Shown here: one piece after another, positions 1-6,204 of the stretch
Layout: every line of letters starts with the position of its first letter
How positions within the stretch are numbered: the first letter of the stretch is position 1
DNA from: a virus
IMG/VR virus record: IMGVR_UViG_3300032069_000024
Coordinates: 1-39,935 of that record
DNA: 39,935 bases
Direction: 5' to 3' (one strand)
The notes under the pieces: model-generated
Seen by the model: only the letters and a program-made list of their open reading frames with translations
Database searches by the model: none
Told to the model about the DNA's origin: nothing
Program-made: the position numbers and the translations under genes

Positions 1-87
1 GCTAAAATCCAATCGGAGATAGCAAGAACCACTCCGAATAAACAATCATGGTCTGATTTTATAGATTCCTTAAGATGTGGAGGATAA
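1..87 (+). CDS. 3' end of internal virion protein (duplicate of the end of the gene at 38273-39895)
   Basis: This is the last 28 codons plus TAA of the large internal virion protein gene, present here because of the terminal repeat. Position 1 is the first base of a codon in the frame of that gene and the stop is at 85-87, one base before the ATG of the next gene. It is not a separate gene; see the entry at 38273. Confidence 0.85.
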   Translation, partial: AKIQSEIARTTPNKQSWSDFIDSLRCGG

Positions 88-127
88 TATGGCAAGATTT
101 TGTTTGATCCCCGAAGCAGTCACAAGA
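1..127. repeat. Terminal direct repeat, left copy
   Basis: Bases 1-127 are repeated exactly as 39809-39935, the last bases of the window. The length of exactly 127 equals a common assembler k-mer size, so this is best read as the overlap left when a circular or circularly permuted genome is assembled, not as a biological terminal repeat. Joining the copies gives a 39,808-bp circle and fuses the last and first genes cleanly. Confidence 0.9.
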
Positions 128-2122
128 TTCAAACAGGCATTAATCGACGGCACGCTCAATCCAGAACAAATGGGAACCATGACCAGCGCCGATAGACAAA
201 AGTTAATCGCTGGAGTTGTTGGTGATGAGAATGCTCAATTAGTCAATGCTCAATTTGAAAGCAAACTTTTACTTAAAAATCAAAAAGCCGGTATGATTAC
301 TTGGGCAAATAAAGTAATGGGGAATACTCAAGTAAAACGGGATATTATCTCTAAAATTGAAAGACTTGATAATGTTTTAACCCCCGAGAAGCAAGACATG
401 TTTTTGAAGGACTTGGTAGATACTAAGTTGGGTGTAAATGTTACGGCAGAAGAGGCAGGAAAAATATCAGAACTTGCTAATACAATGAAAGAAAATTACG
501 AAACTCGTTTTACCGATCCTAATAAAACTTACGCCAGAACATACAAACAATTACTTGATTATATCGCAGAAAAAAGACCCACTAAAAAAGGTTTTTTGGG
601 CTTTATACAAAGAGGTGTTGCGAATGTTGTTGGATTGCAACGAGCTGTCCAGACAGGTTTTGACATATCTTCTGCACTAAGACAAGCCGCACCATATTTT
701 GGACGCAAAGAATGGTTTGCATCTTTTGGTAGAGCCCTTAAATATGCTGCAAGCCAAAGAAATTTTGATGAATTAGAAATCAATATGTACTCTAACAAAA
801 ACTGGGATGTTATTTCTCCATTTAGAAAAGAACTTGGACTAACTCAATTGGGTGAAAAAATGACTCAAAGAGAGGAGCAGTTTCAGACAGATTTGTCGAT
901 GAGGATTCCCGTACTGAATGCTTCTCAGAGATTTTTTACAGGCATGCTTAATGATTTACGATTTAATCGGATGTCTAATACAATCAACGCTCTTGAAAAA
1001 AGAGGTATAAATATTTCCAAAGATCCACAACAATTAAAGGCTTTAGCAGAAGTTATTGGGATAGGAACGGGTCGAGGTCAATTAGGTAGATTAGAGCCAG
1101 CTGCTAATCAGTTAGCTACAGGATTATTTGCTCCGAGATATATCGCCTCCCGAGTCGAATTGATTACTAGCCCTGTTACTAAATCTGGTATCGCACGGAA
1201 AGAAGCAGCTAAATCCTTAGCAACTATGGCGGGGGTGGCGACTGCACTAATTTTTGGTCTCAAGCATAGTGGAGTAGACGTTGAGACAGACTGGCGAAGT
1301 TCTGCTTTCGGTAGGGCAAGGGTTGGTAATACCAGAATCGATCTAACCTTCGGCATGGGACAATATATTCGTCTCTTAGGACAACTATCGATGCACGCAA
1401 CTAAAACCCAGACTGGCGAAATTAAAGAATTGGATACTGGCGAATATGGTAGTAGAACTACTCTCGATGTGATATCAGAATTTTTTGCTGGTAAGATGGC
1501 TCCAATACCATCATTGGCATTAGACATCGCCAGCAGACAGGAAAGGTTTGGGACTGGTGCTAAATTAGGTCTCAACGTCAATACTTTAAAACGACTTGGC
1601 AGTATGTGGGAACCACTCTTGGTCTCGGACACAATGGAAGCATACAGAGATGCTTCAGGTCAAGAAAAAGTAGGCAGAGCCGCCTTAGCAGGTGCGTTAT
1701 CTTTAATTGGCGTTGGTGTCCAAACTTATGGTGGAACTAAACAAAAATTGCAGACGCTTTTTAATAATATCCCTGATAATGTAGTTGCTGAATTCAATCG
1801 ATTACAATCCTCGGGAAATGCCCCGACTATGTCTGATCCTGAAGGATTAGCTAATATCAAAGATTTTAAAACTAAAGTGTCTTCTGATACTTATAATCAA
1901 TTCTTGAATGAATTGAAATCAACTTTGCCCGGTGTCTACCAAAACACCATGATGAATTCTAACTATCTTGGTTCAAGCGATAAGGACAAAGCCAGCGCCT
2001 TAGATCACTTCAGAGATGCGGCTATTCAGACACTTCTCGATAAATATGGCTATGAAAAAACTAAAACAAAGAAAACTACGCCGTGGTATTCAGCCCCGAA
2101 ACAGCCTCGGGCGGTAAAATAA
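89..2122 (+). CDS. Large internal virion / ejection-type protein (677 aa)
   Basis: I chose ATG 89 because GGAGG at 79-83 sits 5 nt upstream; a GTG at 77 is in frame but lies before that ribosome site. The protein is long, mostly alpha-helical, rich in Ala, Gln and Lys, with short hydrophobic patches (around residues 385-400 and 530-550) and no enzymatic motif I recognise. It follows the 38273 gene with one base between stop and start in the closed circle, so the two probably act together in the virion. Large helical proteins at the end of a podovirus structural operon are typically internal or ejection proteins released into the cell with the DNA. The overall look recalls the large polyvalent protein (LPD38-like) group, but I cannot confirm the family. 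Function is by position and composition. Confidence 0.7.
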   Translation: MARFCLIPEAVTRFKQALIDGTLNPEQMGTMTSADRQKLIAGVVGDENAQLVNAQFESKLLLKNQKAGMITWANKVMGNTQVKRDIISKIERLDNVLTPEKQDMFLKDLVDTKLGVNVTAEEAGKISELANTMKENYETRFTDPNKTYARTYKQLLDYIAEKRPTKKGFLGFIQRGVANVVGLQRAVQTGFDISSALRQAAPYFGRKEWFASFGRALKYAASQRNFDELEINMYSNKNWDVISPFRKELGLTQLGEKMTQREEQFQTDLSMRIPVLNASQRFFTGMLNDLRFNRMSNTINALEKRGINISKDPQQLKALAEVIGIGTGRGQLGRLEPAANQLATGLFAPRYIASRVELITSPVTKSGIARKEAAKSLATMAGVATALIFGLKHSGVDVETDWRSSAFGRARVGNTRIDLTFGMGQYIRLLGQLSMHATKTQTGEIKELDTGEYGSRTTLDVISEFFAGKMAPIPSLALDIASRQERFGTGAKLGLNVNTLKRLGSMWEPLLVSDTMEAYRDASGQEKVGRAALAGALSLIGVGVQTYGGTKQKLQTLFNNIPDNVVAEFNRLQSSGNAPTMSDPEGLANIKDFKTKVSSDTYNQFLNELKSTLPGVYQNTMMNSNYLGSSDKDKASALDHFRDAAIQTLLDKYGYEKTKTKKTTPWYSAPKQPRAVK

Positions 2123-2123
2123 G

Positions 2124-2132
2124 TGATATAAT
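2124..2132 (+). promoter_or_regulatory. Extended -10 promoter TGATATAAT
   Basis: TGATATAAT (hexamer 2127-2132) follows directly after the preceding stop codon and lies 17 nt before the ATG at 2150, with AAAGGA between. The same TGnTATAAT box recurs at many gene starts in this genome. No good -35 is visible. Confidence 0.6.
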
Positions 2133-2149
2133 AAAATAGAAAGGAATTT

Positions 2150-2506
2150 ATGGACAACATCACAGCGCCCCCTGGAATCGACATGAGTTTAATCCGTGAG
2201 GCTCTTGAAAGAAGAAGAACTGGCGATATTAGAACCCCGCCGACAGGCCAGGTAACTTTGCCTGGTGGAGCAACACCCGGTGGTGGCCCCAATACGCCAG
2301 TGGCCGCCGTTCCGCCAACCGCACCCCCTGCCGGGGCGACTACGCCGCCCGCTGGAGGTGCCGCGCCCGCCCCTACTGCCAGGACTGATCAAAATGTTCT
2401 TGGTGGTCTCCAGGCCGGCCAGACAATCAAAAGTAGCCCTTTGGTAGATGATGAGACCAAAAACATCGCCAAAGTTCTCATCAAGAAGCTTATGGATCTT
2501 ATGTAG
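2150..2506 (+). CDS. Pro/Ala/Gly-rich small protein (118 aa), unknown
   Basis: Starts at ATG 2150 after AGAAAGGA. Residues 1-25 look structured (a short helix rich in Arg and Glu), residues about 28-80 are a low-complexity Pro/Ala/Gly/Thr linker, and the last 30 residues form another likely helix. The middle is much more GC-rich than its surroundings. It lies between the internal virion proteins and the lysis cassette, has no recognised domain, and could be a minor virion or lysis-accessory protein. The function is unknown. Confidence 0.65.
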   Translation: MDNITAPPGIDMSLIREALERRRTGDIRTPPTGQVTLPGGATPGGGPNTPVAAVPPTAPPAGATTPPAGGAAPAPTARTDQNVLGGLQAGQTIKSSPLVDDETKNIAKVLIKKLMDLM

Positions 2507-2514
2507 GGAGGTAT

Positions 2515-2721
2515 ATGACTGAGCAGGACATGCTAAAGTCAATCTATGAGCACATGATGGTTTTGAACCGAGAAATGGGAACGATTCAAGCTCAAGTGGA
2601 TGTTCTCATGAAATGGTTCTGGATTATTTTAGGTTCCTCAATTACAGCCACTATTGGCGCTATTTTCAATATCGTTATGCACTTTAATTCAAGGAAGAAT
2701 AATAAAAATGACTCTCGATGA
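2515..2721 (+). CDS. XhlA-like holin (68 aa)
   Basis: An N-terminal amphipathic, coiled-coil-like segment (residues about 1-33) is followed by one membrane helix (about 34-56) and a short basic tail with Lys, Arg and Asn. This is the layout of the XhlA/haemolysin-type holin-associated proteins that sit with endolysins in phages of Gram-positive bacteria. The SD AGGGAGG is just upstream. Its last 14 bases overlap the start of the endolysin remnant at 2708, a holin-endolysin overlap typical of lysis cassettes. The assignment rests on topology and context rather than on a motif. Confidence 0.65.
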   Translation: MTEQDMLKSIYEHMMVLNREMGTIQAQVDVLMKWFWIILGSSITATIGAIFNIVMHFNSRKNNKNDSR

Positions 2722-2794
2722 ATTTATCAAAAAATATGATGATACTTATTTGGAGTTTGATGGCGGATTTCTTTACCAATTTGACACCTTGTAA
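2708..2794 (+). pseudogene. Truncated CHAP endolysin start (28 codons), remnant
   Basis: This ORF encodes 28 residues beginning MTLDEFIKKYDDT and then stops. It aligns with the first 31 residues of the intact CHAP endolysin at 3267 (MVDLSKFIEKWDDT): about 14 of 28 positions match, including the DDT and DGG motifs. The homology ends at the point where the intact gene has the catalytic Cys (QCVDLA); here the Cys codon has become TTT, a codon is missing and TAA follows. It overlaps the holin by 14 bases, exactly where an endolysin would start, so it is probably what remains of an older endolysin allele cut off by the HNH gene that follows. It could also be a residual expressed peptide. Confidence 0.75.
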
Positions 2795-2809
2795 ATCGTT
2801 GGGTATAAT
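2781..2809 (+). promoter_or_regulatory. Consensus sigma70-type promoter for HNH gene
   Basis: TTGACA at 2781-2786, a 17-bp spacer and TATAAT at 2804-2809 match both consensus hexamers with ideal spacing. The -35 lies inside the endolysin remnant. The start of the HNH gene is 20 bp beyond the -10 with an AAAGGA ribosome site between. Confidence 0.8.
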
Positions 2810-2829
2810 GGTTATGGAAAGGAAAAACT

Positions 2830-3279
2830 ATGGCTATTAGCTCGACATCGTTCAAAAAAGGACACAAAGGATATAATTCTTGGCTTGGTAGGCATCACAC
2901 AGAGGAAACAAAAAGAAAAATTAGTTTAGCTCATAAGGGTAAGAAATTGTCAGAGGAACATAAAAGAAAAATAGTCGCCAAACTAATTGGAAGACCAGTC
3001 AGCGAAGAAACTAGAAAAAAGATAGGAGATGCGAATAGGGGCGAGAAGTGTGGAAATTGGAAAGGCGATGCTGTCAAATACCGAGCATTGCATAGTCGGA
3101 TAATAAGGGAATGGGGTAAAGCAAACATTTGTTCAAATTGCGAATCAACTAAAAATGTAGAATGGCATAACATAAGTGGAAAATATAAATTAGACCGTGA
3201 AGATTGGGAAAAATTATGTAGGAAGTGTCATATGGATAAAGATGAAAGAATTAAAAGGCGAAAAAAATGGTGGATTTAA
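2830..3279 (+). CDS. NUMOD3 + HNH homing endonuclease (149 aa)
   Basis: Residues about 11-70 contain three NUMOD3-like DNA-binding repeats (signature: LGRHHTEETKRKIS followed by two related SEE-K-R-KI units). Residues 101-134 are a zinc-type HNH nuclease: C101-x2-C104, a His at 112, then C130-x2-C133-H134. Such free-standing phage HNH enzymes cut intronless alleles and spread by homing. It has its own consensus promoter and overlaps the start of the CHAP endolysin by 13 bases. The endolysin remnant immediately upstream suggests it arrived here by homing into a holin-endolysin pair. The NUMOD3 region resembles that of the HNH gene at 33719. Confidence 0.92.
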   Translation: MAISSTSFKKGHKGYNSWLGRHHTEETKRKISLAHKGKKLSEEHKRKIVAKLIGRPVSEETRKKIGDANRGEKCGNWKGDAVKYRALHSRIIREWGKANICSNCESTKNVEWHNISGKYKLDREDWEKLCRKCHMDKDERIKRRKKWWI

Positions 3280-4016
3280 GTAAATTTATAGAAAAATGGG
3301 ATGATACATCTATTGACTGGGATGGTGGATATGGTTCCCAATGTGTCGACCTTGCAAAATTGTGGGAAGCAGAAAATGGTTGGCCTGTAATTTCTGGCAA
3401 TGCTCTTAACATAATAGATAATGCTGATAAGAATTTCTACGATGTAGTCAATTCTCCTCAAGCAGGGGATATTGTGGTCTGGGGTTCTGGTGTTGGTGAA
3501 CTCGGGCATATTGCGGTATTTGTCAGTCAACTGTCAGCTGACACTTTCAACTCTTTTGACCAGAATTGGCCAATTGGAAGCCCTTGTCATATACAACAAC
3601 ATACTTATAAAAATATAATCGGTTATCTTAGACCGAAAGGAGAAACTATGCCCGAACCTTGTTTTGCTTCAAGAGCAATGGTAGTAGGAAAAATTAAGGA
3701 GCTTTTGGATTATTGGTATTATAAACTTTACAGCGATATTGGCATACCCGCAACGCTACATGATACTCAAATAGAAGCCGAGCAGATTGCTGATTCGAAT
3801 ATAGATTTGGTTGGCTTTTTGAAAGAACAAGTCAGAACCGATTTCTTTAAGTATTTCGTGAGAAGAACAGAACTAGAAGAACTTAACCAAGAACTAAATG
3901 AATTAAAACTTAGCCAAGCGAAAGAATATGTCTGTCCACCCTGCCCTGATATTAATGAGTTGAGCGCCTCTGAACTATTGGCCAAAGCAATTAGAAAATT
4001 CCTGGGAATAAAATAG
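3267..4016 (+). CDS. CHAP-domain endolysin (249 aa)
   Basis: Residues 1-125 form a CHAP amidase/peptidase: the catalytic Cys is C26 in SQCVDLA, followed by an AGDIVVW strand (residues 66-72) and the catalytic His H81 in GELGHIAVF, then a polar FDQNW motif near residue 97. CHAP enzymes cut peptide cross-links or the amide bond of peptidoglycan. The C-terminal half (about 130-249) is helical and acidic, with a Cys pair in CPPCPD near residue 228, and may bind the wall or form oligomers; I do not recognise it. There is no signal peptide, so it needs a holin. The start overlaps the HNH gene, with AAAAGG as a modest ribosome site. Confidence 0.92.
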   Translation: MVDLSKFIEKWDDTSIDWDGGYGSQCVDLAKLWEAENGWPVISGNALNIIDNADKNFYDVVNSPQAGDIVVWGSGVGELGHIAVFVSQLSADTFNSFDQNWPIGSPCHIQQHTYKNIIGYLRPKGETMPEPCFASRAMVVGKIKELLDYWYYKLYSDIGIPATLHDTQIEAEQIADSNIDLVGFLKEQVRTDFFKYFVRRTELEELNQELNELKLSQAKEYVCPPCPDINELSASELLAKAIRKFLGIK

Positions 4017-4029
4017 TCAAAGGTTATGC

Positions 4030-4087
4030 TACTTCGGTTCTATGTGTATAAGAATAATAAAATTCTTGTATAGATAGAGCCGAAGTA
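4030..4087. repeat. Long inverted repeat / hairpin between endolysin and next gene
   Basis: Arms 4030-4043 and 4074-4087 pair over 14 bp (one G-U) around an AT-rich, partly self-complementary 30-base centre. The stem is not followed by a T-run on the + strand (A-run instead), so it is not a classical rho-independent terminator in the coding direction. It could act as an mRNA 3' stabiliser, a processing site or a replication structure. Confidence 0.7.
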
Positions 4088-4104
4088 AAAAGGCGGTGAG
4101 GCTA

Positions 4105-4299
4105 ATGACCGATGAGGAACGACGCGGTTTCGAAGTCTTGCATGATAGCCTCGGGGAACTGATCACCTTGGTGAGAAATCTCAAGATTATCATCAAGGTT
4201 CCAGGATCGAGCTACAGTGCAACCTTGCTGGAAGAAACGCAGCGCCGACTGGAAGAACAGCAGAAAAAAGTGCAGGACATTCTATGTAAAGGGAGGTGA
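4105..4299 (+). CDS. Small helical protein (64 aa), unknown
   Basis: ATG 4105 follows GGTGAGG; a GTG at 4096 is an in-frame alternative. The product is charged, with a long helix rich in Glu, Gln, Lys and Arg over the last 25 residues (coiled-coil-like) and a short hydrophobic stretch near residues 22-33. It lies between the CHAP endolysin and the structured RNA. Small coiled-coil proteins in lysis regions are sometimes holin partners, but nothing here proves that. Confidence 0.55.
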   Translation: MTDEERRGFEVLHDSLGELITLVRNLKIIIKVPGSSYSATLLEETQRRLEEQQKKVQDILCKGR

Positions 4300-4310
4300 T
4301 GCCTCGCCTC

Positions 4311-4402
4311 AACCAACGGGGGTTGGTTCGCAACGTGTCTCGCACAATGCGAGAACAATCCCAGCGAAGTTAGCTGGTAATCCGCTAAACAACCAACCCC
4401 CC
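4311..4402 (+). ncRNA. Structured RNA candidate 1 (leader of ATP-grasp gene)
   Basis: GGGGGTTGGTT (4318-4328) pairs with AACCAACCCCC (4391-4401), an 11-bp closing stem. Inside are two hairpins: TCTCGC/GCGAGA (4338-4354) and CCAGC/GCTGG (4361-4377). A competing hairpin AACCAAC/GTTGGTT (4311-4328) uses the same G-rich strand, so two mutually exclusive folds exist, as in riboswitches and attenuators. It ends 18 nt before the ATG at 4420, whose gene has no clear ribosome site. It matches no RNA class I know; it could be a cis-regulator or a separate small RNA. Confidence 0.6.
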
Positions 4403-4419
4403 AATTTATTCTATAGAAT

Positions 4420-5652
4420 ATGAAAAAATTTTTAGTTTTTGATTATGGTTTATTTGCCGAGCATGCCGCGGCTTTAACAAATGGGGGTAAAAACAAGGTA
4501 TTTTATTACACTCCTTGGCAATCAGACTTCCCGGCCTTTAGGGATTTTATTATCGGCCAGGGGACTGGAGTTGAAAAGATACGCTATTTTTGGGATCACG
4601 TTGACGAGGCGGATTGTATCGTTAATTTCGACGTCTACAGCAACGACGCTATGTCATATCTTAGAGAAAAAGGCTATCGGGTGTTCGGATCTGGCAAGGG
4701 CGAGATTTTAGAGAATGATCGCTGGCTTTTCAAAAAGGTGATGAAACAAATCGGGCTTCCAGTTAATAACGCTGTCAAAATCAAAGGCACGCCGGCGCTT
4801 AGAGAATACCTAAAGACCAATAAGGATAAGTATGTCAAAATTGATTTATTCCGCCGCGATGTCGAGAGCTTCCACTCTAAAGACTATAATTCAGCCGAAT
4901 TGATTTTAAATGAATTGGATAGCACTTTTGGACCCTTCAAAGACAATTTTGAATTTATAGTTGAGGAAGCGATCAAGGATGACTCCGTCGAGCCGGGTTC
5001 GGACGTTTTCTTTAACGGTAATGAATTTGTAAAACCATATTTATATGGTTACGAAATTGAAAAGGCTTTTTATATCGGCAAGTTCGTGGAGGAGTTGCCG
5101 GCGCAGATGCAGAATACCTTAGATAAACTGACGCCAGTCTTACGAAAACTTGACTATCGGGGGGCAATGTCGATCGAAGAAAAAGTTGTCTCCAAAGACA
5201 AAAGCTATCCAATAGATATTTGCGCGCGTCAACCGGCGCCTTTATCGGCCGGCTATGTCGAGTGGATCAAAAACTACCCCGAACTGGTTTGGAAAATTGC
5301 CGGCAAAGAACAGGTTCAGATCGACCCAATTGACAACTATGTAGGTGCACTCCCGTTAGAAAGTCAGCACGCCGATAAAAACTGGGTGAGAATTATCTTT
5401 GACGAGAAATATCGAAAGTATATTAAGTTCAGAAAATTCGCTAAATATCAAAATCACTATTACGCCGTCCCGAGCTTGAGTTCAATCATCGTCTTAGTGG
5501 CGTGGGGAAAGTCGGTCGAAGAGGTGTATAATAAACTTAAGGTCTTAATTGACAAAGTTGGGGCCTATGGTTTACAAACGGATATCTTTGGTGGCTTAGA
5601 ATTAGCCACAAAAGAGATAAATAAAGGTCGAGCATTAGGTATAAATTTTTGA
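4420..5652 (+). CDS. ATP-grasp-like ligase (410 aa)
   Basis: The fold layout suggests an ATP-grasp enzyme, related at a distance to PurD/D-Ala ligase-type carboxylate-amine ligases: an N-terminal alpha/beta domain (1-95), then the nucleotide region with K140 in YVKID, EFIVEEAI (178-185) as the hinge acidic strand, GSDVFFNG (193-200), and YRGAMSIEEKVV (246-257) followed by YPIDICARQPAP (263-274), the likely metal-binding end. Such enzymes join an acid to an amine using ATP. The substrate is unknown. It lies between the CHAP endolysin and a holin-like gene, so a role on the cell envelope or in modifying a virion peptide is possible. There is no Shine-Dalgarno near the ATG; a structured RNA lies just upstream. 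The family is inferred from motifs and order, not from a match. Confidence 0.6.
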   Translation: MKKFLVFDYGLFAEHAAALTNGGKNKVFYYTPWQSDFPAFRDFIIGQGTGVEKIRYFWDHVDEADCIVNFDVYSNDAMSYLREKGYRVFGSGKGEILENDRWLFKKVMKQIGLPVNNAVKIKGTPALREYLKTNKDKYVKIDLFRRDVESFHSKDYNSAELILNELDSTFGPFKDNFEFIVEEAIKDDSVEPGSDVFFNGNEFVKPYLYGYEIEKAFYIGKFVEELPAQMQNTLDKLTPVLRKLDYRGAMSIEEKVVSKDKSYPIDICARQPAPLSAGYVEWIKNYPELVWKIAGKEQVQIDPIDNYVGALPLESQHADKNWVRIIFDEKYRKYIKFRKFAKYQNHYYAVPSLSSIIVLVAWGKSVEEVYNKLKVLIDKVGAYGLQTDIFGGLELATKEINKGRALGINF

Positions 5653-5661
5653 GGAGAAATT

Positions 5662-5880
5662 ATGGATCAAGTAATTTTGGCATCTTCCATCATCGCCGTG
5701 ACCGAAGTCTTAAAAAGGCTTTTACCGCAGGCGATTAACGGCTGGGTGACTATTGTGGTCGCCGCTGTCCTTGGTATTTTGGCAGGTTTTGCTGGTATCT
5801 CTGGCGTCAATTGGTTTTCTGGTCTTTTGATCGGTTTGGCCGCCGCTGGTGGCGTTCGAGTGTTTTCGACCAACAAATAG
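5662..5880 (+). CDS. Small membrane protein, probable holin (72 aa)
   Basis: It starts at ATG 5662 after GGAGA. Three hydrophobic segments can be seen: residues about 4-20, 28-47 and 49-66, with Gly/Ala-rich faces and short polar turns, ending in a charged tail (STNK). This size and topology fit a phage holin with two or three membrane spans that forms holes for endolysin release. It comes 9 bases after the ATP-grasp gene and is followed by the promoter-RNA region. A second holin-like gene (2515) lies 3 kb upstream, so the pair could be holin and pinholin/antiholin. Confidence 0.65.
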   Translation: MDQVILASSIIAVTEVLKRLLPQAINGWVTIVVAAVLGILAGFAGISGVNWFSGLLIGLAAAGGVRVFSTNK

Positions 5881-5882
5881 TG

Positions 5883-5891
5883 TGGTATAAT
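5883..5891 (+). promoter_or_regulatory. Extended -10 promoter TGGTATAAT
   Basis: TGGTATAAT (hexamer 5886-5891) lies just after the holin-like gene and directly before the structured RNA at 5902-6021, with no ORF in between. It would start a transcript at about 5898. No convincing -35 is seen. Confidence 0.6.
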
Positions 5892-5901
5892 AGTATTGAA
5901 C

Positions 5902-6021
5902 TCGAGAAAGCCCTTCTCGACTCCTTCCAAAATAGCTATGCGCAGTAGGTTTTCCCCTCCTTGCCTACGATAAAAACGACCCGGTGCAAACCCGGGCGTA
6001 TAAAGCGCTGGCTATTTTTGG
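5902..6021 (+). ncRNA. Structured RNA candidate 2 (three-way-junction fold)
   Basis: A 5' hairpin CGAGAA/TTCTCG (5903-5919) is followed by a folded unit: closing stem CCAAAATAGC (5927-5936) with GCTATTTTTGG (6011-6021), a GCGC/GCGC extension (5940-5943 with 6005-6008), and two inner hairpins, GTAGG/CCTAC (5945-5968) and ACG(A)CCCGG/CCGGGCGT (5976-5999, loop TGCAAAC). The stems nest perfectly. It begins about 4 nt after a likely start site and its last arm ends in a short T-run, so it could be an independent small RNA with its own terminator. No ORF covers it. The class is unknown. Confidence 0.65.
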
Positions 6022-6054
6022 TATCTGTGCATAACTCTGGTTTTATTGGTTTAC

Positions 6055-6082
6055 TTGACAACCAAAATGGGGGTGGTAATAT
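6055..6082 (+). promoter_or_regulatory. Promoter of the replication initiator gene
   Basis: TTGACA at 6055-6060, a 16-bp spacer ending TGG and TAATAT at 6077-6082. The start site would be near 6089, in the first hairpin of the leader that precedes the initiator gene at 6205. Confidence 0.65.
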
Positions 6083-6083
6083 G

Positions 6084-6204
6084 GATTTAGCGGAAGTAAC
6101 GGGAGCTAAATCTGTATCATAAAGCTTGAATTCAAACTTTAGCCCGTAGAGAAAAAGCTCCTAAAAAAGCTTCCGCTCTCTGCGGGCTAGTTTGTAGGAG
6201 GAAT
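6084..6204 (+). promoter_or_regulatory. Structured 5' leader of the initiator gene
   Basis: Three elements can be seen: hairpin A, GATTTAGC/GCTAAATC (6084-6112); a small palindromic hairpin around TTGAATTCAA (6126-6135); and hairpin B, a 13-bp stem 6140-6152 with 6177-6189. The loop of A (GGAAG, GGGAG) is complementary to the loop of B (CTCCT, CTTCC), so the two loops could pair (kissing) or exchange partners. The strong SD AGGAGG (6196-6201) follows only 7 nt after stem B and 3 nt before the ATG. Control of initiator translation or transcription by this fold is an inference. Confidence 0.5.

Noticed and set aside
559-2542. Minus-strand ORFs overlapping the large internal protein and neighbouring genes
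   Set aside because: They lie fully opposite strong + strand genes, lack ribosome sites and promoters, and have shadow-like composition. The same applies to all other minus-strand ORFs in the window.
4299-4373. 24-codon ORF starting in GGGAGGTGATG before RNA 1
   Set aside because: The Shine-Dalgarno core is only 2 nt from the ATG and the ORF would cut through the RNA stems. A leader peptide is possible but not supported.
4217-4423. ORF reading through the structured RNA up to the ATP-grasp start
   Set aside because: It runs out of frame through the end of the 4105 gene and the stem region, has no ribosome site and no plausible protein pattern; the paired stems explain the sequence better.
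5927-6021. Twister-ribozyme reading of RNA 2
   Set aside because: The hairpin loop TGCAAAC recalls a twister loop, but I cannot place the remaining conserved nucleotides or the cleavage site, so I do not claim it.
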